64,000 bases of DNA from an uncultured Elusimicrobiales bacterium. GTDB taxonomy: Bacteria > Elusimicrobiota > Elusimicrobia > Elusimicrobiales > Elusimicrobiaceae. Below the pieces are notes generated by a model that did not search any database, was not told the origin of the DNA, and saw only the letters and a list, made by a program, of their open reading frames with translations. The stretch spans positions 124,001 through 188,000 of the forward strand of contig CAJTJT010000003.1 in assembly GCA_910576915.1 (NCBI GenBank), read 5' to 3'. The position numbers and the translations under genes are program-made. Shown in pieces: positions 32,522-40,259 of the stretch; the first letter of the stretch is position 1, and every line of letters begins with the position of its first letter.

Positions 32522-33632
32522 CATTGAATTTAAAGACGTTGAACAAAAGCTGGACGAGTTAGCGGCGCGCGTTGCCAAAATAGCAACGATTGACGATATC
32601 TCCGGCAAGCAAAAAGAACTGGCGGAGCTGGAAGCCGCGTCGGCCGACCCGTCTTTTTGGAACGATACCAAAAAAGCCAAAGAAGTCAGCCGCCAAATCG
32701 ATTTATTAAAAAAATCCATCAGCACGTTTTTCGCACTCCAAAAAAAGACGGAGGACGACCGCGCCCTGTTCGACCTGTGCAAAGAAATGCAGGACGAAAC
32801 GGAACTGGCCGCGCTGGACGCGTCTTTAAAAGAAACCGAAAAACAGGTGGCGCAGAAGGAAGGGGAAATCCGCCTGTCGGACCCGAACGATAAATTAAAC
32901 GCCATTTTAACCATTCACGCCGGGGCCGGCGGTACGGAATCGTGCGACTGGGCGCAAATGCTGGTGCGTATGTACACGCGCTGGGCCGAACAGCACGGCT
33001 TTAAATTTTCCGTTCTGGACGCACAGCCCGGCGACGAAGCCGGCATCAAAACGCTTTCTGCCATGGTGGAAGGCCCGTTTGCGTACGGTTATTTGAAAGG
33101 GGAAAACGGCGTGCACCGTCTGGTGCGCGTTTCTCCGTTTGACGCAAACGCCCGCCGCCATACGTCTTTTGCGTCGTGCGACGTGCTGCCGGATATCGAC
33201 GAAGATATTAATATCGAAATCCCGGAAAAAGACATTCAGCTCGAAACCTCCCGCGCCGGCGGCCACGGCGGCCAGAACGTCAATAAAGTGGAATCGGCCG
33301 TGCGGCTTTTGCACATTCCTACGGGCATTGTGGTTTCCTGCCGCATTGAGCGCAGCCAGCTGCAAAACCGTCAGACGGCCATGAAAATGCTCAAAGCCAA
33401 ACTGTACGAAATGGAAATGGATAAAAAACGCGGCGAAGCCGAAAAACGCTATGGCCAAAAAGGCGAAATCGCCTGGGGGCACCAAATTCGTTCGTACGTG
33501 TTTATGCCGTACCAGTTGGTGAAAGATTTGCGCAGCGGATACGAAACCTCGCAAATCACCGCCGTTATGGACGGCGATTTGGACCCGTTCATTTTCGCGT
33601 TTTTAAATCACGAAGCCGAAAATAAAAAATAA
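32514..33632 (+). CDS. prfB: Peptide chain release factor 2
   Basis: 372 residues, full length. It recognises UGA/UAA stop codons: the RF2 tripeptide SPF appears in VRVSPFDANARRHTSF, and the catalytic loop is AGGHGGQNVNKVESAVR. The N-terminal helical domain (MNNIEFKDVEQKLDEL) is complete and in one frame, so the programmed +1 frameshift found in many prfB genes is absent. ATG 32514 lies inside the end of lnt and the TAA overlaps the hemW start by one base. Confidence 0.96.
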   Translation: MNNIEFKDVEQKLDELAARVAKIATIDDISGKQKELAELEAASADPSFWNDTKKAKEVSRQIDLLKKSISTFFALQKKTEDDRALFDLCKEMQDETELAALDASLKETEKQVAQKEGEIRLSDPNDKLNAILTIHAGAGGTESCDWAQMLVRMYTRWAEQHGFKFSVLDAQPGDEAGIKTLSAMVEGPFAYGYLKGENGVHRLVRVSPFDANARRHTSFASCDVLPDIDEDINIEIPEKDIQLETSRAGGHGGQNVNKVESAVRLLHIPTGIVVSCRIERSQLQNRQTAMKMLKAKLYEMEMDKKRGEAEKRYGQKGEIAWGHQIRSYVFMPYQLVKDLRSGYETSQITAVMDGDLDPFIFAFLNHEAENKK

Positions 33633-34735
33633 TGAAAACCGGTTTGTATATCCACCTCCCGTTCTGCAAACAGAAGTGCAATTATTGCGATTTCGCTTCT
33701 TTTGCGGGCCGGGAGTTTTTAATTGACGGGTACTTGGACGCGATGAGCAAAGAAGCCGCCCGCTCTTCCGTGCGCGCGTTTGAAACGCTGTATGTCGGCG
33801 GCGGAACGCCGAGCGTGCTTTCGGCCGCGCAGCTTGAAAAATTGGCGCAAATGATTGAAAAAAATTTCGGCCCCGTATCCCGCTTTGAAGAAAGCACCTG
33901 CGAGGCCAACCCGGAAAGTTTAACGCCGGAAAAAATCTCCGTACTTAAAGAGGCCGGATTCAACCGTTTGAGTATCGGCCTGCAAAGTTTTAACGACGAT
34001 GAACTGAAAACGCTGGGCCGCGTGCACGACGCGGCGACGTTTCTCAGCGCGTATGAAGCCGCGCGCGCGGGCGGATTCAACAACATTAATGTGGATTTAA
34101 TCGCCGGGCTGCCGGGCCAAACGCTGGAAAGTTTTTTACGCAGTTTGCGGCGGCTTGTATCGCTTCGGCCGGAACATCTGTCGGTTTACGGTTTGCAGAT
34201 TGAAGAGGGCACTCCGTTTTTTGAACGCGGCGTAATTTGCGACCAGCTTTTAATGCGCCGCATGCTGGAAGAAACGCGCGCGGCTTTGGCCGCCGCCGGA
34301 TATCACCATTACGAAATTTCCAACTTTGCGCTGCCCGGGTTGGAAGCCAAACACAATACGCATTATTGGAACGACGGCGACTATGTCGGGCTGGGCAGCG
34401 CGGCCGCGTCTTTTACGGGCGGCGCGCGGCATCAAAACACGCCGGACGTGCGCGAATATATCCGCCGCATAAACGCGGATGAATCCCCCGTGGAATTTTC
34501 CGAGAAACTGGAAGGCAAAGAACGGGCCGGGGAGCGGCTGATGCTGGCTTTGCGAAAACTGGACGGAGTGGAACTGTCTGCCCGGGACGAAGAAATGTTC
34601 GGGCGGGAAATTGAAAAACACGTAAAAAGCGGGCTTCTCTTGCGTGAGGGAAAAAAAGTAAAATTAAGTTTTGAGGGGCTTTTTCTGGCAAACGAAGTTT
34701 TCTGCAGTTTTGTGGCCCCGTTTGAGGAAGAATGA
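33632..34735 (+). CDS. hemW: HemW-like radical SAM protein
   Basis: 367 residues. The start GLYIHLPFCKQKCNYCDFAS has the CX3CX2C cluster motif of radical SAM enzymes of the HemN/HemW family. YVGGGTPSVLS and LSIGLQSFNDDELKTLGRVHD follow, and the HemN C-terminal domain contains NTHYWNDGDYVGLG. HemW inserts haem or acts as a haem chaperone rather than as coproporphyrinogen oxidase. No other haem gene is visible nearby. One-base overlap with prfB and ATGA overlap with the next gene. Confidence 0.92.
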   Translation: MKTGLYIHLPFCKQKCNYCDFASFAGREFLIDGYLDAMSKEAARSSVRAFETLYVGGGTPSVLSAAQLEKLAQMIEKNFGPVSRFEESTCEANPESLTPEKISVLKEAGFNRLSIGLQSFNDDELKTLGRVHDAATFLSAYEAARAGGFNNINVDLIAGLPGQTLESFLRSLRRLVSLRPEHLSVYGLQIEEGTPFFERGVICDQLLMRRMLEETRAALAAAGYHHYEISNFALPGLEAKHNTHYWNDGDYVGLGSAAASFTGGARHQNTPDVREYIRRINADESPVEFSEKLEGKERAGERLMLALRKLDGVELSARDEEMFGREIEKHVKSGLLLREGKKVKLSFEGLFLANEVFCSFVAPFEEE

Positions 34736-35457
34736 AATTAACCGCCGTCCATACCGATATTTTTAAAGCGCGCGAACATTTGCCCGCGTTTATTCTGCGC
34801 CATATTCCGTCCGTGCCGGAGAAAAGCATACTGGCGGTAGCTTCCAAACTGCTTGCTCTTTGGAAGGGGGAGATTCTTCCGTATGAAAGCTCCGCGCAAA
34901 AAGAAGCGCTGATCCGGCGGGAAAGTTCCTCCGCTTTAAAAACGCCGCTTGCGTGGCTGACCATTAAAGACGGCATGATTATGACCAATGCCGGCATAGA
35001 CGAATCCAACGCGGACGGCAAACTCCTGCTTCTGCCGCAGAATTGTTATGCGGCGGCGGAAGAATTGCGGCAGGAGTTATGCGCCTTATGGGGTGTAAAA
35101 GACCTGGGCGTTTTGGTAACGGACAGCATGATTCTGCCGCTTCGCGCGGGCGTAACGGCCACGGCGGTGGCGTATGCCGGGTTCAAAGGCGTAAAAGATT
35201 TACGCGGTACGCCGGATATTTTTGGTAAAAAACTGGAAGTTACGTTGGTGAACGCAGCCGATTCGCTGGCTGCGGCGGCCGCTTTATGCATGGGGGAAGG
35301 GAAGGAACAATCCCCGCTGTGCGTGATTGAAAACGCGCCCGTGGAGTTCCGCCCCGGCGCGGACCCGGATGAGATAAAATATCCCGTGGAAAACGATTTA
35401 TATACCCCGCTCTTTCAAGCGGCGGGGCTTATTAAAAAAGGAGACTGCAATGATTAA
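34732..35457 (+). CDS. F420-0:gamma-glutamyl ligase-like protein (CofE family)
   Basis: 241 residues. It contains the CofE signatures ILAVASKLLALWKGEI, MTNAGIDESNADGKLLLLP and VLVTDSMILPLRAGVTATAVAYAGFKGVKDLRG, which bind GTP and metal and ligate L-glutamate to a phosphate-linked acceptor. No other F420 gene lies in the window, so the substrate may be something else or F420 may be made elsewhere. It sits between hemW and mscL in one tightly overlapping operon (4 and 8 bases). Confidence 0.85.
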   Translation: MKLTAVHTDIFKAREHLPAFILRHIPSVPEKSILAVASKLLALWKGEILPYESSAQKEALIRRESSSALKTPLAWLTIKDGMIMTNAGIDESNADGKLLLLPQNCYAAAEELRQELCALWGVKDLGVLVTDSMILPLRAGVTATAVAYAGFKGVKDLRGTPDIFGKKLEVTLVNAADSLAAAAALCMGEGKEQSPLCVIENAPVEFRPGADPDEIKYPVENDLYTPLFQAAGLIKKGDCND

Positions 35458-35914
35458 AAATATGATTAACGAATTTAAAACGTTCGTTATGCGCGGCAAC
35501 GTGATTGATATGGCCGTCGGTATCATTATCGGCGGTGCGTTTACGAAAATCGTAAACTCGATGGTGGCCGATATCATGATGCCGCCTTTGGGCCTTTTAA
35601 TGGGCAAAGTGGATTTTTCCAACTGGTTTGTCGTGCTCAAACAGGGCGCGCAGGAAGGCCCGTACGCCTCTTTGGCCGCGGCGCAGGCCGCCGGAGCGAC
35701 CACGCTGAATATCGGCACGTTTTTAAATGCCATTATCAGCTTTATCATTGTGGCGTTGTGTATCTTCTTGCTGATTAAAGTAATCAACAAAGTAAACGCG
35801 CCCAAAAAAGAAGAAGCGCCCGCCGTCCCGACGACGAAAAAATGCCCGTTCTGCTGCAGCGAAATCGCGCTGGAAGCCACCCGCTGCCCGCACTGCACGT
35901 CCGAGCTTAAATAG
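35450..35914 (+). CDS. mscL: Large-conductance mechanosensitive channel with zinc ribbon
   Basis: 154 residues. FKTFVMRGNVIDMAVGIIIGGAF is the MscL N-terminal amphipathic helix and first pore helix; a second helix follows at about 100-122. It opens under membrane tension to release solutes. The usual C-terminal bundle is followed by a double CxxC zinc ribbon (CPFCCSEIALEATRCPHC), giving a small cytoplasmic metal-binding cap. The start overlaps the CofE-like gene by 8 bases. A terminator follows. Confidence 0.95.
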   Translation: MIKNMINEFKTFVMRGNVIDMAVGIIIGGAFTKIVNSMVADIMMPPLGLLMGKVDFSNWFVVLKQGAQEGPYASLAAAQAAGATTLNIGTFLNAIISFIIVALCIFLLIKVINKVNAPKKEEAPAVPTTKKCPFCCSEIALEATRCPHCTSELK

Positions 35915-35930
35915 TTGGTTTTACCGTACG

Positions 35931-35968
35931 AAAAAACCGCAGAGATTTATTTCTTTGCGGTTTTTTTG
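35931..35968 (+). terminator. Terminator of the secA-mscL operon
   Basis: AAAACCGCAGAGA and TCTTTGCGGTTTT form a stem with one mismatch on a TTTATT loop, followed by TTT. It ends a seven-gene unit. Confidence 0.85.
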
Positions 35969-36047
35969 TGTCTAATTAATGTATTAAACCTGCTTATAAG
36001 AGCTATCCTAGTTCTGTTTATAAAAAGTCTTCGCCGTTGCCGTTTGG

Positions 36048-36165
36048 GCAGGCCTTAACCCATTTATAAAATTCGTTCTATACGGGAGAAGCATTTTATT
36101 TGTCCGAGCCGTAGGCGAGTTGTAAAATGCGCCGTACGGAACTGGATTTTATGGGTGTGGCCTGC
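36048..36165. repeat. Long hairpin repeat element, about 118 bp
   Basis: Nested arms GCAGGCC...GGCCTGC, AACCCAT...ATGGGT, ATAAAATTC...GGATTTTA, and GCATTTTA...TAAAATGC around CGAGCCGTAGGCGAG. It is the same family as 16225: the inner strand TTTTATTTGT and GCGAGTTGTAAAA recur, and the stretch TTCTGTTTATAAAAAG recurs just before both. A palindrome TTACTTTTTGTTGATACAAAAAGTAA-like sequence (36176-36201) follows and leads into the pilin module. Confidence 0.75.
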
Positions 36166-36215
36166 GAGTTTTTTGTTACTTTTTGTTGATACAAAAAGTA
36201 AGGAGTAACTTTGGG

Positions 36216-36371
36216 GCATGTCTAAAACAATGTGGCCCAGCTAGTCAGAAGAGGGCGGATAAGTTGCCTGCCCCCGGCAAGTGTTGTTACGTAGCTAAGC
36301 AACATGTCAGTAATAGTGTGGCCCAACTAGTCAGAAGAGCGCGGACAAGAGGGGAGCCCAGGCTCTGGGTC
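36216..36371 (+). promoter_or_regulatory. Pilin upstream module, tandem copies C1 and C2
   Basis: Two copies of the module (36216-36266 and 36299-36371) with AAAACAATGTGGCCCAGCTAG-like and GTGTGGCCCAACTAGTC cores. Between them a 48-base stretch (36267-36314) is identical to 51506-51553 and contains the hairpin TGTTGTTA/TAAGCAACA. CCCAG/CTGGG forms the palindrome at the -35. Confidence 0.65.
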
Positions 36372-36399
36372 TTGATTCGTTTTTTTTTTTTGATAAAGT
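36372..36399 (+). promoter_or_regulatory. T12-spacer promoter of a pilin gene
   Basis: TTGATT (36372-36377), CG, twelve Ts (36380-36391), GA, TAAAGT (36394-36399); 16-base spacer. Confidence 0.7.
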
Positions 36400-36433
36400 G
36401 GACTTATTACTTCTTATGTAAGGGGATAAGTTT

Positions 36434-36994
36434 ATGCAAAAAAACAACGGGTTTACATTAATAGAGTTGTTGGTGGTTGTTTTAATCATCGGTATTTTAT
36501 CGGCGGTAGCGTTGCCGCAGTATCAAAAGGCGGTAATGAAAGCAAGAGTGTCTGAGTTTTTGCCGTGGTATCGGAATGTCCGGGAAGGCCGTCGTCTGTA
36601 TATCTTGAATACAGGGGATGCTCCGCAGGATTTGGGCCGTTTTATGGATGCTTTGGGGATTAGTTATTACCGTGTACAGTGTGCGTCCAGCCAGTTAACT
36701 GAAGACGGAGCCTGTGTTCAGGGGAGCTCTCTGTGGATAACGGCGGACAAAAGATTGGATATGAACAATAATGAAGTGAATAAAGTTTTTTGCCGGGTTA
36801 CAGGCTCGTCCCGGGACGGTTGCTTTACGCTTTCTATGGCATTTAACAACGTGACTTCTGAGCAAAAGGCGGAAGGGCTATATTGCTTAGTTGATTCGAC
36901 GGAATGGAGCGATTCCATGTGCCGTATGTTGGCTCCCCGGAGTAAAAAAATTGCTGTTCGTTTAGGCCGTTTCGGTTATGAAATGGCTTTATAA
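36434..36994 (+). CDS. Type IV pilin-like protein, 186 aa
   Basis: Leader MQKNNG, then FTLIELLVVVLIIGILSAVALPQYQKAV with Glu5: a normal type IV pilin N-terminus for prepilin peptidase. The C-terminal domain (about 40-186) has four spaced cysteines (VQCASS, GACVQG, VFCRVTG, DGCFTL) and a further pair (YCLVD, MCRML) that likely form disulfides. AAGGGGAT precedes the ATG. It is monocistronic behind a T12 promoter. Its last 6 bases overlap the end of the converging glycerate kinase gene. Confidence 0.9.
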   Translation: MQKNNGFTLIELLVVVLIIGILSAVALPQYQKAVMKARVSEFLPWYRNVREGRRLYILNTGDAPQDLGRFMDALGISYYRVQCASSQLTEDGACVQGSSLWITADKRLDMNNNEVNKVFCRVTGSSRDGCFTLSMAFNNVTSEQKAEGLYCLVDSTEWSDSMCRMLAPRSKKIAVRLGRFGYEMAL

Positions 36995-38095
36995 AATATT
37001 TTTGCAAATGCGCCGCAAGTATTTTGCGGCGTTTTTTTGCGCGTCTTTTTCGTCGGCGGCAAAATCCGTCAGTACGGCAATTTGGTCCGGCGCATATTTT
37101 TGCGCGCGCAACGCTTTTTCTTCGATTTGCCCGCAAATAAACAGCACGGGTTTTTTGTGTTTTTTGGCCAATTTTAAAACGGCTAGCGGCGCTTTGCCGT
37201 AGAAGGTTTGGCGGTCCAGTTTACCCTCGGTGGTAATCGCTAAATCGGCCCATTTAAAATGTTCGTTCAGCCCCGCTTTTTGAAATAAAAATTCGGACCC
37301 TAACAACAGTTTTGCTCCAAAACAGCCCATGAGTCCCGCCGCAATCGCGCCCGCCGCGGCGGTGGACGGCGCATGGGCGATATTTCTTGCCGTGGCTTGT
37401 TTGATTGTTCCGGCCCAGGCGGCCATGGCTTTATCCAACATTTTTACCTGTGCGGGCGTGGCGCCTTTTTGGGGGCCGAACACTTTGGCTGAACTCTTCG
37501 GGCCCAAAAGCGGGTTGGTAACGTCCGCTACGCCAAAAATTTGAATTCCCTTAAACGTTTTTTTAAGCGCGGAAAAATCCGCCGTACGTGCGTTTAACAA
37601 CGGGGCGGCTCCCAGAGGAAGGAGCGTGCCTTTTCTGTCAAAAATTTTTGCGCCGCAGGCCGCCGCCATGCCCGCGCCGCCGTCGTTGCAGGCCACGCCG
37701 CCTAGACCCACGTAAATCGTTTTCGCTCCGGCTTTTACGGCAGCTGATAATACCTGCCCCACGCCGTAGGAAGAGGCTCCCATCGGGTCCAGTTCTTCTT
37801 TTTTGGCGCTTCCCAGCCCGCACACGCGCGCCGTTTCAATAACGGCGGTTTTCCCGTCGGATAATAATAAAAAATCCGTCCGGCGGTTTTTTAAAAACGC
37901 GTTTTTGGCGCGCAGGGGAACCGGCCGTGCGTTGGGGTCTAAGGTGCGGAAAAAATCGATAAATCCGTCGCCGCCGTCCGAAACCGGCAAGGCGCGCACG
38001 TTGTGTTTTTTTCCCAATTCGCGCGTGAAAAGAAGCGCGGCTTTCGCCGCGCTTAAAGAACCTTTAAAAGCGTTGGGTAAAACAAGTATGTTCAT
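36989..38095 (-). CDS. glxK: Glycerate kinase
   Basis: 368 residues of the bacterial glycerate kinase type (GlxK/GarK). It phosphorylates D-glycerate. Signatures: MNILVLPNAFKGSLSA at the start, PVSDGGDGFIDFF, YVGLGGVACNDGGAGMAAACG and ITTEGKLDRQTFYGKAP. The start overlaps the stop of the barrel-protein gene by one base. Its last codons contain a hairpin that acts as the terminator of the converging pilin gene. Confidence 0.93.
   Translation of the reverse strand: MNILVLPNAFKGSLSAAKAALLFTRELGKKHNVRALPVSDGGDGFIDFFRTLDPNARPVPLRAKNAFLKNRRTDFLLLSDGKTAVIETARVCGLGSAKKEELDPMGASSYGVGQVLSAAVKAGAKTIYVGLGGVACNDGGAGMAAACGAKIFDRKGTLLPLGAAPLLNARTADFSALKKTFKGIQIFGVADVTNPLLGPKSSAKVFGPQKGATPAQVKMLDKAMAAWAGTIKQATARNIAHAPSTAAAGAIAAGLMGCFGAKLLLGSEFLFQKAGLNEHFKWADLAITTEGKLDRQTFYGKAPLAVLKLAKKHKKPVLFICGQIEEKALRAQKYAPDQIAVLTDFAADEKDAQKNAAKYLRRICKNIL
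37011..37038 (+). terminator. Pilin terminator inside the glycerate kinase gene
   Basis: CGCCGCAA with TTGCGGCG (8 bp) and seven following Ts lie 17 bases after the pilin stop codon, on the opposite strand of the glycerate kinase C-terminus codons. Confidence 0.8.
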
Positions 38096-39429
38096 TAAAA
38101 CTTCCAGCTCAGCTGGGCTTGAATGACGGTGTTGGAAGCGGAGGAATCTTTTAAATCGTCCGAGCGTTTGGCAAACACCTGCCGCACTTCAAGGCCGACC
38201 ATCACGTCATCCACCCAGGTTTCCACACCGAGCCCGGCCGATCCGGCAAAACCGTTGGAATTAATTTCTTTGCTGTTCATTTCGCCGCGGTAGTTGAGTT
38301 TTAACATCTCGTAAGCGGCGGAGGCGGCCAAATAGAAAGCAAAGCGGCTTTCCGGGTTTACGTAATAATGCGCGGCCGCGCCGAACGTTAAAATTTGCCC
38401 GCTGGTTTTTACCGTCGGGTCCGGGTAAGACGGTTCTTTTCCTTCGGCGATGTTTTTATCGTTAGCGTCCAAAACGGCCTGGTCCCGGTCTTCAAACGAA
38501 TTGTTCGGCACGTTGCCAACGCCCAGTACGGGGCCCAGCCACAAATTGCTTTCTTTTATGCGCCACAAAAATTTACTGGAAACCGCCACACTGGTGCCGC
38601 CTACGTCCGCGGAGCCGTCTTCCGTTTCAAATCCCGGGCGCGCGCTGTTGGATAATTTTAAATCAAGCGGCATCGCGCCGGCCTGTACGGAAAAATATTT
38701 CGAAAAATTCTTTTCTTTTTGTTTCACCGCCGGTTTGGCTTCTTGTTTTGCGGGTTTTTTTGCGGCGAGTTCTTCTTTGGCCGCGGAGGCATATTCCTGT
38801 TGCGAAACCTGGCCGGATTTTACGTTGCGCAGGAAGGCCTCTTCGTCTGTAAGCGGGCGCGGCGCGGCCTGCTGTACGGCGGCCGACGGCGTTACTACCG
38901 CTCCGTTTACCACGGTGGCTTTTTTAGCGTCAAAAACTTGGTCGATATCGGAGTCAAAAGACAGCCCGCCCGCGGCTTCCACCTGTTTGGTTTCCGTGCG
39001 TACGGCGGCCTGGGCCTGTGCGGCGGCCTGTTGCTGTTGGCGTTCGATTTGCTGTTCCACAATTTGCTGTTGGGCTTTTTCGCCGCGGTCGTAATCGTAC
39101 GTTTCAATGCTGACGATTTGCGGCATATCCACGTTTACGGTGGAGCCGTCGTCGGTTTGGAGTTTTAAATTAAATTCGTCCATGTCCAAAATCACGCCGA
39201 CCAGCTGCGTTCCGCCTTTTAAAATAAGGCGGTGTTTGTCGGGCAAAATTTCTTCAATTTCGCGCTGGTTGAGCGTAATGTTCCCGTAAGAAGTGGCCAG
39301 GTTTAAGGTGTATTCGGTTTGGGATAAAATGGAGCCGGTAATCAGGTCGCCGTTTTTCATTTTTAACGTTTCGGCGTGCGGCGCGGCGGTGCAGCATAAA
39401 GCGAAAAGGAAAGCGAAAATTTTTTTCAT
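38095..39429 (-). CDS. Outer-membrane beta-barrel protein with N-terminal SH3-like repeats
   Basis: 444 residues with a signal peptide ending APHAET. Residues about 20-115 hold two short beta repeats (LKMKNGDLITGSILSQTEYTL... and LILKGGTQLVGVILDMDEFNL), like small Sm/SH3 barrels. A Gln/Ala-rich coil (about 125-150), a Lys/Ala-rich linker and a C-terminal domain of alternating strands ending in QAQLSWKF follow. The terminal Phe is the usual barrel assembly signal. It may anchor something between peptidoglycan and outer membrane; no specific family recognised. It is cotranscribed with glycerate kinase, probably by chance of operon. Confidence 0.72.
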   Translation of the reverse strand: MKKIFAFLFALCCTAAPHAETLKMKNGDLITGSILSQTEYTLNLATSYGNITLNQREIEEILPDKHRLILKGGTQLVGVILDMDEFNLKLQTDDGSTVNVDMPQIVSIETYDYDRGEKAQQQIVEQQIERQQQQAAAQAQAAVRTETKQVEAAGGLSFDSDIDQVFDAKKATVVNGAVVTPSAAVQQAAPRPLTDEEAFLRNVKSGQVSQQEYASAAKEELAAKKPAKQEAKPAVKQKEKNFSKYFSVQAGAMPLDLKLSNSARPGFETEDGSADVGGTSVAVSSKFLWRIKESNLWLGPVLGVGNVPNNSFEDRDQAVLDANDKNIAEGKEPSYPDPTVKTSGQILTFGAAAHYYVNPESRFAFYLAASAAYEMLKLNYRGEMNSKEINSNGFAGSAGLGVETWVDDVMVGLEVRQVFAKRSDDLKDSSASNTVIQAQLSWKF

Positions 39430-39493
39430 TCGGCGGGGTACTCCGGGTATTTGTCGGGCAAAAAGCGGCGCGCACGGGGCGCGCCGCTACTTG

Positions 39494-39835
39494 TTATTTG
39501 GATTCGTGTTCCACAACGGTTTCGATGTGGTTTTCGGCGTTTTCTTCGCGGCTGCAGCAGCAGGGGCTGACGGCCTTTTTAATTTTGCGCAGTACGCCGA
39601 GTACTTTGGCGATGGTTAAGAAACCGATGGCGGCGCCCAGGTCGCTGATAACATAGAACGCCAGCGCGGCCCACATTTCACCGCCGGTAAGCAACGGGTG
39701 TCTTAACACGGCGACGGCCTGGAATACGGCGTAAACCAACGCCAGGTAAAACATCGCGATAAAAAATACGTATAAGCCTTTGAGGCACAACCAGTTGTGC
39801 GGCCACCATTTGCCGCATTTGCAACATTTAGACAT
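39494..39835 (-). CDS. Small membrane protein, paralogue of the 94-aa protein
   Basis: 113 residues. A Cys-rich start (MSKCCKCGKWWPHNWLCLKGLY) precedes two or three membrane helices and a basic LRKIKKAVSPCCC tail. The pattern PHNWL.LK, an aromatic helix, and VLGVLRKIKKA matches the next gene (PHHWLNFK, VLKKTKKA). The ATG at 39835 follows AAGGAG. A 130-base gap separates it from the next gene upstream; a GATACAAT box lies there on the minus strand. Function unknown. Confidence 0.72.
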   Translation of the reverse strand: MSKCCKCGKWWPHNWLCLKGLYVFFIAMFYLALVYAVFQAVAVLRHPLLTGGEMWAALAFYVISDLGAAIGFLTIAKVLGVLRKIKKAVSPCCCSREENAENHIETVVEHESK

Positions 39836-39974
39836 AATGCACACTCCTTGTGATACGGGGAAATTGTTTACCCCCCTATATCCTTATTGTATCAAAAGAA
39901 CCGCCGGATGGCGACAAGTTCCTTTCTCTTTAGTTTGGTGCTTAAAACGCTTCTCTGGCAACCCCAAAAGAGAA

Positions 39975-40259
39975 TTATTTTTCGTCCAGCGCTTTTTTGG
40001 TTTTTTTAAGTACCGCCATCACCCGCAAAACGGCCAGTTCCGCCGTGCAGGCCAGCAGCGCGGCCCCGGCGGCGTAGCCGTAAATTTGTTTGAGCGGGGC
40101 GGAATTATATTGCCAAAATTCGGCGGGCAGCTGTAAAACCAGTATCCAGTTGTAGGCCGCATATAAGCCGAACGCAAGCGTTAAGTAAAAGAAAACCGTC
40201 CAAATAACGGATAAGGCTTTAAAATTCAGCCAATGGTGGGGAAGATATTTTTTAGACAC
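39975..40259 (-). CDS. Small membrane protein, 94 aa
   Basis: 94 residues with two to three hydrophobic helices: MSKKYLPHHWLNFKALSVIW start, then FFYLTLAFGLYAAYNWILVL, and AGAALLACTAELAVLRVMAVL ending in KKTKKALDEK. It is a diverged copy of the 113-residue protein downstream. It overlaps the end of recN by 8 bases, so it is the last gene of the nadK-recN operon. No family recognised. Confidence 0.72.
   Translation of the reverse strand: MSKKYLPHHWLNFKALSVIWTVFFYLTLAFGLYAAYNWILVLQLPAEFWQYNSAPLKQIYGYAAGAALLACTAELAVLRVMAVLKKTKKALDEK

Noticed and set aside
31937..32914. 325-codon minus-strand frame across lnt and prfB
   Set aside because: Antisense shadow of two well-supported genes.
36183..36461. 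92-codon frame through the pilin module and T12 promoter
   Set aside because: The Phe run is the T12 tract; the frame overlaps promoter elements conserved at four other loci.
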